DNA of 64,000 nucleotides from Crossaster papposus (taxonomy: Eukaryota; Echinodermata; Asteroidea; Velatida; Solasteridae): contig JBAIAA010001564.1 of assembly GCA_037893245.1 (NCBI GenBank), forward strand, positions 1 to 64,000. The letters run 5' to 3'. Made by a program: the position numbers and the translations under genes. The first letter of the stretch is position 1, and each line of letters starts with the position of its first letter. Positions 1 to 10,255 of this stretch are shown here, in pieces. The notes under the pieces are model-generated. The model had not been told where the DNA came from and ran no database searches. It was given only the letters and a program-made list of their open reading frames with translations.

Positions 1-309
1 GGAAAGAAGTGTGCATAAGAAATATGTAAAGGGAAAGAAGTGTGCATAAGAAATAATAAAGGGAAAGAAGTGTGCATAAGAAATATGTAAAGGGAAAGAA
101 GTGTGCATAAGAAATAAACACATGATGTGGAAACAAGCCCTCCAGTTAAATATGTAAAGGGAAAGAAGTGTGCATAAGAAATAAACACATGATGTGGGAA
201 CAAGCCCTCGAGTTAAATATGTAAAGGGAAAGAAGTGTGCATAAGAAATATGTAAAGGGAAAGAAGTGTGCATAAGAAATATGTAAAGGGAAAGAAGTGT
301 GCATAAGAA

Positions 310-345
310 ATAAACACATGATGTGGGAACAAGCCCTCGAGTTAA
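310..345. repeat. 36-bp segment that interrupts the 31-bp unit (type copy; 132 in window)
   Basis: This is the reference copy of the second array component. It begins ATAAACACATGATGTGGG and ends CCCTCGAGTTAA, is about 42% GC, and contains the XhoI-type palindrome CTCGAG. Every copy lies at the same point of the 31-mer, between ...CATAAGAA and ATATGTAAAG, and in the same orientation. The junction shows AAAT on both sides where an uninterrupted unit has it once. That fits either a 4-bp target-site duplication or microhomology. Main subtypes are GTGGG/CTCGAG (commonest), CTCCAG (30 copies), GTCGGAAC, GTCGGGAC (only 692, 852, 1110, 3050, 3210, 3468), GTTGGAAC (5314, 6267, 7834, 8787) and CAATCCCTCG (4139, 5185, 6138, 7705, 8658). 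It could instead be a remnant of a longer ancestral monomer of 67 bp. Confidence 0.95.
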
Positions 346-439
346 ATATGTAAAGGGAAAGAAGTGTGCATAAGAAATATGTAAAGGGAAAGAAGTGTGC
401 ATAATAAATATGTAAAGGGAAAGAAGTGTGCATAAGAAA

Positions 440-3400
440 TATGTAAAGGAAAAGAAGTGTGCATAATACATATGTAAAGGGAAAGAAGTGTGCATAAGAA
501 ATATGTAAAGGGACAGAAGTGTGCATAAGAAATATGTAAAGGGAAAGAAGTGTGCATAAGAAATAAACACATGATGTCGGAACAAGCCCTCGAGTTAAAT
601 ATGTAAAGGGAAAGAAGTGAGCATAAGAAATATGTAAAGGGAAAGAAGTGTGCATAAGAAATATGTAAAGGGAAAGAAGTGTGCATAAGAAATAAACACA
701 TGATGTCGGGACAAGCCCTCGAGTTAAATATGTAAAGGGAAAGAAGTGTGCATAAGAAATATGTAAAGGGAAAGAAGTGTGCATAAGAAATATGTAAAGG
801 GAAAGAAGTGTGCATAAGAAATATGTAAAGGGAAAGAAGTGTGCATAAGAAATAAACACATGATGTCGGGACAAGCCCTCGAGTTAAATATGTAAAGGGA
901 AAGAAGTGTCCATATGAAATATGTAAAGGGAAAGAAGTGTGCATAAGAAATAAACACATGATGTGGGAACAAGCCCTCCAGTTAAATATGTAAAGGGAAA
1001 GAAGTGTGCATAAGAAATATGTAAAGGGAAAGAAGTGTGCATAAGAAATATGTAAAGGGAAAGAAGTGTGCATAAGAAATATGTAAAGGGAAAGAAGTGT
1101 GCATAAGAAATAAACACATGATGTCGGGACAAGCCCTCGAGTTAAATATGTAAAGGGAAAGAAGTGTCCATAAGAAATATGTAAAGGGAAAGAAGTGTGC
1201 ATAAGAAATAAACACATGATGTGGGAACAAGCCCTCCAGTTAAATATGTAAAGGGAAAGAAGTGTGCATAAGAAATATGTAAAGGGAAAGAAGTGTGCAT
1301 ACGAAATATGTAAAGGGAAAGAAGTGTGCATAAGAAATATGTAAAGGGAAAGAAGTGTGCATAAGAAATATGTAAAGGGAAAGAAGTGTACATAAGAAAT
1401 ATGTAAAGGGAAAGAAGTGTGCATAAGAAATATGTAAAGGGAAAGAAGTGTGCATAAGAAATAAACACATGATGTGGGAACAAGCCCTCCAGTTAAATAT
1501 GTAAAGGGAAAGAAGTGTGCATAAGAAATATGCAAAGGGAAAGAAGTGTGCATAAGAAATATGTAAAGGGAAAGAAGTGTGCATAAGAAATAAACACATG
1601 ATGTGGGAACAAGCCCTCGAGTTAAATATGTAAAGGGAAAGAAGTGTGCATAAGAAATATGTAAAGGGAAAGAAGTGTGCATAAGAAATATGTAAAGGGA
1701 AAGAAGTGTGCATAAGAAATATGTAAAGGGAAAGAAGTGTGCATAAGAAATATGTAAAGGGAAAGAAGTGTGCATAAGAAATAAACACATGATGTGGGAA
1801 CAAGCCCTCGAGTTAAATATGTAAAGGGAAAGAAGTGTGCATAAGAAATATGTAAAGGGAAAGAAGTGTGCATAAGAAATATGTAAAGGGAAAGAAGTGT
1901 GCATAAGAAATAAACACATGATGTGGGAACAAGCCCTCGAGTTAAATATGTAAAGGGAAAGAAGTGTGCATAAGAAATATGTAAAGGGAAAGAAGTGTGC
2001 ATAAGAAATATGTAAGGGGAAAGAAGTGTGCATAAGAAATATGTAAAGGGAAAGAAGTGTGCATAAGAAATATGTAAAGGGAAAGAAGTGTGCATAATAA
2101 ATATGTAAAGGGAAAGAAGTGTGCATAAGAAATATGTAAAGGGAAAGAAGTGTGCATAAGAAACATGTAAAGGGAAAGAAGTGTGCATAAGAAATATGTA
2201 AAGGAAAAGAAGTGTGCATAAGAAATAAACACATGATGTGGGAACAAGCCCTCCAGTTAAATATGTAAAGGGAAAGAAGTGTGCATAAGAAATAAACACA
2301 TGATGTGGGAACAAGCCCTCGAGTTAAATATGTAAAAGGAAAGAAGTGTGCATAAGAAATATGTAAAGGGAAAGAAGTGTGCATAAGAAATATGTAAAGG
2401 GAAAGAAGTGTGCATAAGAAATAAACACATGATGTGGGAACAAGCCCTCGAGTTAAATATGTAAAGGGAAAGAAGTGTGCATAAGAAATATGTAAAGGGA
2501 AAGAAGTGTGCATAAGAAATATGTAAGGGGAAAGAAGTGTGCATAAGAAATATGTAAAGGGAAAGAAGTGTGCATAAGAAATATGTAAAGGGAAAGAAGT
2601 GTGCATAAGAAATATGTAAAGGGAAAGAAGTGTGCATAAGAAATATGTAAAGGGAAAGAAGTGTGCATAAGAAATATGTAAAGGGAAAGAAGTGTGCATA
2701 AGAAATAATAAAGGGAAAGAAGTGTGCATAAGAAATATGTAAAGGGAAAGAAGTGTGCATAAGAAATATGTAAAGGAAAAGAAGTGTGCATAATACATAT
2801 GTAAAGGGAAAGAAGTGTGCATAAGAAATATGTAAAGGGAAAGAAGTGTGCATAAGAAATATGTAAAGGGAAAGAAGTGTGCATAAGAAATAAACACATG
2901 ATGTCGGAACAAGCCCTCGAGTTAAATATGTAAAGGGAAAGAAGTGAGCATAAGAAATATGTAAAGGGAAAGAAGTGTGCATAAGAAATATGTAAAGGGA
3001 AAGAAGTGTGCATAAGAAATATGTAAAGGGAAAGAAGTGTGCATAAGAAATAAATACATGATGTCGGGACAAGCCCTCGAGTTAAATATGTAAAGGGAAA
3101 GAAGTGTGCATAAGAAATATGTAAAGGGAAAGAAGTGTGCATAAGAAATATGTAAAGGGAAAGAAGTGTGCATAAGAAATATGTAAAGGGAAAGAAGTGT
3201 GCATAAGAAATAAACACATGATGTCGGGACAAGCCCTCGAGTTAAATATGTAAAGGGAAAGAAGTGTCCATATGAAATATGTAAAGGGAAAGAAGTGTGC
3301 ATAAGAAATAAACACATGATGTGGGAACAAGCCCTCCAGTTAAATATGTAAAGGGAAAGAAGTGTGCATAAGAAATATGTAAAGGGAAAGAAGTGTGCAT

Positions 3401-4448
3401 AAGAAATATGTAAAGGGAAAGAAGTGTGCATAAGAAATATGTAAAGGGAAAGAAGTGTGCATAAGAAATAAACACATGATGTCGGGACAAGCCCTCGAGT
3501 TAAATATGTAAAGGGAAAGAAGTGTCCATAAGAAATATGTAAAGGGAAAGAAGTGTGCATAAGAAATAAACACATGATGTGGGAACAAGCCCTCCAGTTA
3601 AATATGTAAAGGGAAAGAAGTGTGCATAAGAAATATGTAAAGGGAAAGAAGTGTGCATAAGAAATATGTAAAGGGAAAGAAGTGTGCATAAGAAATATGT
3701 AAAGGGAAAGAAGTGTGCATAAGAAATATGTAAAGGGAAAGAAGTGTGCATAAGAAATATGTAAAGGGAAAGAAGTGTGCATAAGAAATATGTAAAGGGA
3801 AAGAAGTGTGCATAAGAAATAAACACATGATGTGGGAACAAGCCCTCCAGTTAAATATGTAAAGGGAAAGAAGTGTGCATAAGAAATATGCAAAGGGAAA
3901 GAAGTGTGCATAAGAAATATGTAAAGGGAAAGAAGTGTGCATAAGAAATAAACACATGATGTGGGAACAAGCCCTCGAGTTAAATATGTAAAGGGAAAGA
4001 AGTGTGCATAAGAAATATGTAAAGGGAAAGAAGTGTGCATAAGAAATATGTAAAGGGAAAGAAGTGTGCATAAGAAATATGTAAAGGGAAAGAAGTGTGC
4101 ATAAGAAATATGTAAAGGGAAAGAAGTGTGCATAAGAAATAAACACATGATGTGGGAACAATCCCTCGAGTTAAATATGTAAAGGGAAAGAAGTGTGCAT
4201 AAGAAATATGTAAAGGGAAAGAAGTGTGCATAAGAAATATGTAAAGGGAAAGAAGTGTGCATAATAAATAAACACATGATGTGGGAACAAGCCCTCGAGT
4301 TAAATATGTAAAGGGAAAGAAGTGTGCATAAGAAATATGTAAAGGGAAAGAAGTGTGCATAAGAAATATGTAAGGGGAAAGAAGTGTGCATAAGAAATAT
4401 GTAAAGGGAAAGAAGTGTGCATAAGAAATATGTAAAGGGAAAGAAGTG
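440..4448. repeat. Tandem higher-order repeat of about 2.36 kb, two copies
   Basis: Copy 1 is about 440-2,090 and copy 2 about 2,767-4,448. The insert order and subtypes at 692, 852, 950, 1110, 1208, 1461, 1590, 1781 and 1910 recur at 3050, 3210, 3308, 3468, 3566, 3819, 3948, 4139 and 4268, all offset by 2,358. Upstream of about 620 the offset is 2,327, because copy 2 gained one 31-bp unit next to the GTGAGC unit (616 versus 2,943). Shared rare variants include CATATGAAAT (911/3,269), ATGCAAAG (about 1,530/3,888) and TGTAAGGGG (about 2,010/4,368). The copies differ by a few substitutions, for example near 1,282 and 1,389. Confidence 0.88.
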
Positions 4449-4569
4449 TGCATAAGAAATATGTAAAGGGAAAGAAGTGTGCATAAGAAATATGTAAAGG
4501 GAAAGAAGTGTGCATAAGAAATATGTAAAGGGAAAGAAGTGTGCATAAGAAATATGTAAAGGGAAAAAA

Positions 4570-6475
4570 GTGTGCATAAGAAATAATAAAGGGAAAGAAG
4601 TGTGCATAAGAAATATGTAAAGGAAAAGAAGTGTGCATAAGAAATAAACACATGATGTGGGAACAAGCCCTCCAGTTAAATATGTAAAGGGAAAGAAGTG
4701 TGCATAAGAAATATGTAAAGGGAAAGAAGTGTGCATAAGAAATATGTAAAGGGAAAGAAGTGTGCATAAGAAATATGTAAAGGGAAAGAAGTGTGCATAA
4801 GAAATATGTAAAGGGAAAGAAGTGTGCATAAGAAATATGTAAAGGGAAAGAAGTGTGCATAAGAAATATGTAAAGGAAAGGAGTGTGCATAAGAAATAAA
4901 CACATGATGTGGGAACAAGCCCTCCAGTTAAATATGTAAAGGGAAAGAAGTGTGCATAAGAAATATGCAAAGGGAAAGAAGTGTGCATAAGAAATATGTA
5001 AAGGGAAAGAAGTGTGCATAAGAAATAAACACATGATGTGGGAACAAGCCCTCGAGTTAAATATGTAAAGGGAAAGAAGTGTGCATAAGAAATATGTAAA
5101 GGGAAAGAAGTGTGCATAAGAAATATGTAAAGGGAAAGAAGTGTGCATAAGAAATATGTAAAGGGAAAGAAGTGTGCATAAGAAATAAACACATGATGTG
5201 GGAACAATCCCTCGAGTTAAATATGTAAAGGGAAAGAAGTGTGCATAAGAAATATGTAAAGGGAAAGAAGTGTGCATAAGAAATATGTAAAGGGAAAGAA
5301 GTGTGCATAAGAAATAAACACATGATGTTGGAACAAGCCCTCGAGTTAAATATGTAAAGGGAAAGAAGTGTGCATAAGAAATATGTAAAGGGAAAGAAGT
5401 GTGCATAAGAAATATGTAAGGGGAAAGAAGTGTGCATAAGAAATATGTAAAGGGAAAGAAGTGTGCATAAGAAATATGTAAAGGGAAAGAAGTGTGCATA
5501 AGAAATATGTAAAGGGAAAGAAGTGTGCATAAGAAATAATAAAGGGAAAGAAGTGTGCATAAGAAATATGTAAAGGAAAAGAAGTGTGCATAAGAAATAA
5601 ACACATGATGTGGGAACAAGCCCTCCAGTTAAATATGTAAAGGGAAAGAAGTGTGCATAAGAAATATGTAAAGGGAAAGAAGTGTGCATAAGAAATATGT
5701 AAAGGGAAAGAAGTGTGCATAAGAAATATGTAAAGGGAAAGAAGTGTGCATAAGAAATATGTAAAGGGAAAGAAGTGTGCATAAGAAATATGTAAAGGGA
5801 AAGAAGTGTGCATAAGAAATATGTAAAGGAAAGGAGTGTGCATAAGAAATAAACACATGATGTGGGAACAAGCCCTCCAGTTAAATATGTAAAGGGAAAG
5901 AAGTGTGCATAAGAAATATGCAAAGGGAAAGAAGTGTGCATAAGAAATATGTAAAGGGAAAGAAGTGTGCATAAGAAATAAACACATGATGTGGGAACAA
6001 GCCCTCGAGTTAAATATGTAAAGGGAAAGAAGTGTGCATAAGAAATATGTAAAGGGAAAGAAGTGTGCATAAGAAATATGTAAAGGGAAAGAAGTGTGCA
6101 TAAGAAATATGTAAAGGGAAAGAAGTGTGCATAAGAAATAAACACATGATGTGGGAACAATCCCTCGAGTTAAATATGTAAAGGGAAAGAAGTGTGCATA
6201 AGAAATATGTAAAGGGAAAGAAGTGTGCATAAGAAATATGTAAAGGGAAAGAAGTGTGCATAAGAAATAAACACATGATGTTGGAACAAGCCCTCGAGTT
6301 AAATATGTAAAGGGAAAGAAGTGTGCATAAGAAATATGTAAAGGGAAAGAAGTGTGCATAAGAAATATGTAAGGGGAAAGAAGTGTGCATAAGAAATATG
6401 TAAAGGGAAAGAAGTGTGCATAAGAAATATGTAAAGGGAAAGAAGTGTGCATAAGAAATATGTAAAGGGAAAGAA
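4570..6475. repeat. Tandem higher-order repeat of 953 bp, two copies
   Basis: Inserts at 4644, 4896, 5025, 5185 and 5314 recur exactly 953 bp later at 5597, 5849, 5978, 6138 and 6267 with the same subtypes: CTCCAG, CTCCAG, CTCGAG, CAATCCCTCG, and CTCGAG (GTTGG only in the 5314/6267 pair). Both copies carry the 30-bp unit AAATAATAAAG, the one-base-shorter unit TAAAGGAAAGGAGTG and the TGTAAGGGG variant. The second copy continues with extra 31-bp units after about 6,400. This block is nested inside the 2,520-bp repeat below. Confidence 0.85.
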
Positions 6476-9400
6476 GTGTGCATAAGAAATATGTAAAGGG
6501 AAAGAAGTGTGCATAAGAAATATGTAAAGGTAAAGAAGTGTGCATAAGAAATATGTAAAGGGAAAGAAGTGTGCATAAGAAATAATAAAGGGAAAGAAGT
6601 GTGCATAAGAAATATGTAAAGGAAAAGAAGTGTGCATAAGAAATAAACACATGATGTGGGAACAAGCCCTCCAGTTAAATATGTAAAGGGAAAGAAGTGT
6701 GCATAAGAAATAAACACATGATGTGGGAACAAGCCCTCGAGTTAAATATGTAAAAGGAAAGAAGTGTGCATAAGAAATATGTAAAGGGAAAGAAGTGTGC
6801 ATAAGAAATATGTAAAGGGAAAGAAGTGTGCATAAGAAATAAACACATGATGTGGGAACAAGCCCTCGAGTTAAATATGTAAAGGGAAAGAAGTGTGCAT
6901 AAGAAATATGTAAAGGGAAAGAAGTGTGCATAATAAATATGTAAAGGGAAAGAAGTGTGCATAAGAAATATGTAAAGGAAAAGAAGTGTGCATAAGAAAT
7001 ATGTAAAGGGAAAGAAGTGTGCATAAGAAATATGTAAAGGGAAAGAAGTGTGCATAAGAAATATGTAAAGGGAAAGAAGTGTGCATAAGAAATAAACACA
7101 TGATGTCGGAACAAGCCCTCGAGTTAAATATGTAAAGGGAAAGAAGTGAGCATAAGAAATAAACACATGATGTGGGAACAAGCCCTCCAGTTAAATATGT
7201 AAAGGGAAAGAAGTGTGCATAAGAAATATGTAAAGGGAAAGAAGTGTGCATAAGAAATATGTAAAGGGAAACAAGTGTGCATAAGAAATAAACACATGAT
7301 GTGGGAACAAGCCCTCGAGTTAAATATGTAAAGGGAAAGAAGTGTGCATAAGAAATATGTAAAGGGAAAGAAGTGTGCATACGAAATATGTAAAGGAAAG
7401 GAGTGTGCATAAGAAATAAACACATGATGTGGGAACAAGCCCTCCAGTTAAATATGTAAAGGGAAAGAAGTGTGCATAAGAAATATGCAAAGGGAAAGAA
7501 GTGTGCATAAGAAATATGTAAAGGGAAAGAAGTGTGCATAAGAAATAAACACATGATGTGGGAACAAGCCCTCGAGTTAAATATGTAAAGGGAAAGAAGT
7601 GTGCATAAGAAATATGTAAAGGGAAAGAAGTGTGCATAAGAAATATGTAAAGGGAAAGAAGTGTGCATAAGAAATATGTAAAGGGAAAGAAGTGTGCATA
7701 AGAAATAAACACATGATGTGGGAACAATCCCTCGAGTTAAATATGTAAAGGGAAAGAAGTGTGCATAAGAAATATGTAAAGGGAAAGAAGTGTGCATAAG
7801 AAATATGTAAAGGGAAAGAAGTGTGCATAAGAAATAAACACATGATGTTGGAACAAGCCCTCGAGTTAAATATGTAAAGGGAAAGAAGTGTGCATAAGAA
7901 ATATGTAAAGGGAAAGAAGTGTGCATAAGAAATATGTAAGGGGAAAGAAGTGTGCATAAGAAATATGTAAAGGGAAAGAAGTGTGCATAAGAAATATGTA
8001 AAGGGAAAGAAGTGTGCATAAGAAATATGTAAAGGGAAAGAAGTGTGCATAAGAAATAATAAAGGGAAAGAAGTGTGCATAAGAAATATGTAAAGGAAAA
8101 GAAGTGTGCATAAGAAATAAACACATGATGTGGGAACAAGCCCTCCAGTTAAATATGTAAAGGGAAAGAAGTGTGCATAAGAAATATGTAAAGGGAAAGA
8201 AGTGTGCATAAGAAATATGTAAAGGGAAAGAAGTGTGCATAAGAAATATGTAAAGGGAAAGAAGTGTGCATAAGAAATATGTAAAGGGAAAGAAGTGTGC
8301 ATAAGAAATATGTAAAGGGAAAGAAGTGTGCATAAGAAATATGTAAAGGAAAGGAGTGTGCATAAGAAATAAACACATGATGTGGGAACAAGCCCTCCAG
8401 TTAAATATGTAAAGGGAAAGAAGTGTGCATAAGAAATATGCAAAGGGAAAGAAGTGTGCATAAGAAATATGTAAAGGGAAAGAAGTGTGCATAAGAAATA
8501 AACACATGATGTGGGAACAAGCCCTCGAGTTAAATATGTAAAGGGAAAGAAGTGTGCATAAGAAATATGTAAAGGGAAAGAAGTGTGCATAAGAAATATG
8601 TAAAGGGAAAGAAGTGTGCATAAGAAATATGTAAAGGGAAAGAAGTGTGCATAAGAAATAAACACATGATGTGGGAACAATCCCTCGAGTTAAATATGTA
8701 AAGGGAAAGAAGTGTGCATAAGAAATATGTAAAGGGAAAGAAGTGTGCATAAGAAATATGTAAAGGGAAAGAAGTGTGCATAAGAAATAAACACATGATG
8801 TTGGAACAAGCCCTCGAGTTAAATATGTAAAGGGAAAGAAGTGTGCATAAGAAATATGTAAAGGGAAAGAAGTGTGCATAAGAAATATGTAAGGGGAAAG
8901 AAGTGTGCATAAGAAATATGTAAAGGGAAAGAAGTGTGCATAAGAAATATGTAAAGGGAAAGAAGTGTGCATAAGAAATATGTAAAGGGAAAGAAGTGTG
9001 CATAAGAAATATGTAAAGGGAAAGAAGTGTGCATAAGAAATATGTAAAGGTAAAGAAGTGTGCATAAGAAATATGTAAAGGGAAAGAAGTGTGCATAAGA
9101 AATAATAAAGGGAAAGAAGTGTGCATAAGAAATATGTAAAGGAAAAGAAGTGTGCATAAGAAATAAACACATGATGTGGGAACAAGCCCTCCAGTTAAAT
9201 ATGTAAAGGGAAAGAAGTGTGCATAAGAAATAAACACATGATGTGGGAACAAGCCCTCGAGTTAAATATGTAAAAGGAAAGAAGTGTGCATAAGAAATAT
9301 GTAAAGGGAAAGAAGTGTGCATAAGAAATATGTAAAGGGAAAGAAGTGTGCATAAGAAATAAACACATGATGTGGGAACAAGCCCTCGAGTTAAATATGT

Positions 9401-9908
9401 AAAGGGAAAGAAGTGTGCATAAGAAATATGTAAAGGGAAAGAAGTGTGCATAATAAATATGTAAAGGGAAAGAAGTGTGCATAAGAAATATGTAAAGGAA
9501 AAGAAGTGTGCATAAGAAATATGTAAAGGGAAAGAAGTGTGCATAAGAAATATGTAAAGGGAAAGAAGTGTGCATAAGAAATATGTAAAGGGAAAGAAGT
9601 GTGCATAAGAAATAAACACATGATGTCGGAACAAGCCCTCGAGTTAAATATGTAAAGGGAAAGAAGTGAGCATAAGAAATAAACACATGATGTGGGAACA
9701 AGCCCTCCAGTTAAATATGTAAAGGGAAAGAAGTGTGCATAAGAAATATGTAAAGGGAAAGAAGTGTGCATAAGAAATATGTAAAGGGAAACAAGTGTGC
9801 ATAAGAAATAAACACATGATGTGGGAACAAGCCCTCGAGTTAAATATGTAAAGGGAAAGAAGTGTGCATAAGAAATATGTAAAGGGAAAGAAGTGTGCAT
9901 ACGAAATA
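4863..9908. repeat. Tandem higher-order repeat of 2,520 bp, two near-identical copies
   Basis: Positions 4,863-7,382 recur at 7,383-9,902, and the match runs a few bases further, to 9,908. All inserts from 4896 to 7288 recur at +2,520 (7416 to 9808). Rare markers recur too: AAACAAGTG (about 7,270/9,790), TAAAGGTAAAG (about 6,530/9,050), TAAAAGG (about 6,753/9,273), the GTGAGC unit (7,147/9,667) and CATACGAAA at each right edge (7,380/9,900). I noticed no difference in the lines compared, apart from the boundary base. This is the cleanest long duplication in the insert-rich zone and probably the most recent there. Confidence 0.93.
6643..7323. repeat. Recurring insert cassette with spacing 67-129-253-67-129
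   Basis: Six inserts at 6643 (CTCCAG), 6710, 6839, 7092 (GTCGG), 7159 (CTCCAG) and 7288 form a signature. It recurs with identical spacing at 9163-9843 and 14635-15315. Shorter or altered relatives occur at 2225-2456, 31313-31828, 36019-36730, 37474-38154, 44761-45441 and 46185-46865. The core is a GTC-type insert, then one unit with GTGAGC, then a CTCCAG insert. The conserved order across 40 kb indicates that cassettes moved or duplicated as blocks and did not arise by repeated independent insertion. Confidence 0.85.
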
Positions 9909-10255
9909 AACACATGATGTGGGAACAAGCCCTCGAGTTAAATATGTAAAGGGAAAGAAGTGTGCATAAGAAATATGTAAAGGGAAAGAAGTGTGCATAA
10001 GAAATATGTAAAGGGAAAGAAGTGTGCATAAGAAATAATAAAGGGAAAGAAGTGTGCATAAGAAATATGTAAAGGGAAAGAAGTGTGCATAAGAAATATG
10101 TAAAGGGAAAGAAGTGTGCATAAGAAATATGTAAAGGGAAAGAAGTGTGCATAAGAAATATGTAAAGGGAAAGAAGTGTGCATAAGAAATATGTAAAGGG
10201 AAAGAAGTGTGCATAAGAAATAAACACATGATGTGAGAACAAGCCCTCGAGTTAA

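Larger units (their letters stand above)
1..10255. repeat. Zone A: insert-dense array, 59 copies of the 36-bp segment
   Basis: 31-bp units are interrupted every 1 to about 14 units by the 36-bp segment. Segment starts: 114, 181, 310, 563, 692, 852, 950, 1110, 1208, 1461, 1590, 1781, 1910, 2225, 2292, 2421, 2890, 3050, 3210, 3308, 3468, 3566, 3819, 3948, 4139, 4268, 4644, 4896, 5025, 5185, 5314, 5597, 5849, 5978, 6138, 6267, 6643, 6710, 6839, 7092, 7159, 7288, 7416, 7545, 7705, 7834, 8117, 8369, 8498, 8658, 8787, 9163, 9230, 9359, 9612, 9679, 9808, 9906, 10220. The spacings are characteristic sums (67 = 36+31, 98, 129 = 36+93, 160, 253), so the zone reads as a barcode. The copy at 10,220 carries GTGAGAAC and closes the zone sharply. 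Confidence 0.95.

Noticed and set aside
310-345. 36-bp segment as a mobile element or a recombinase site
   Set aside because: It has no terminal inverted repeats beyond the 6-bp palindrome CTCGAG and no coding capacity. It is always at one phase and orientation, and its spread is explained by block duplication. The flanking AAAT is too short to prove transposition.
1-10255. CRISPR array (31-bp repeats with about 36-bp spacers)
   Set aside because: The lengths resemble one, but the 36-bp segments are all the same sequence rather than unique spacers. Most 31-mers abut with no spacer, and there is no leader or cas gene.
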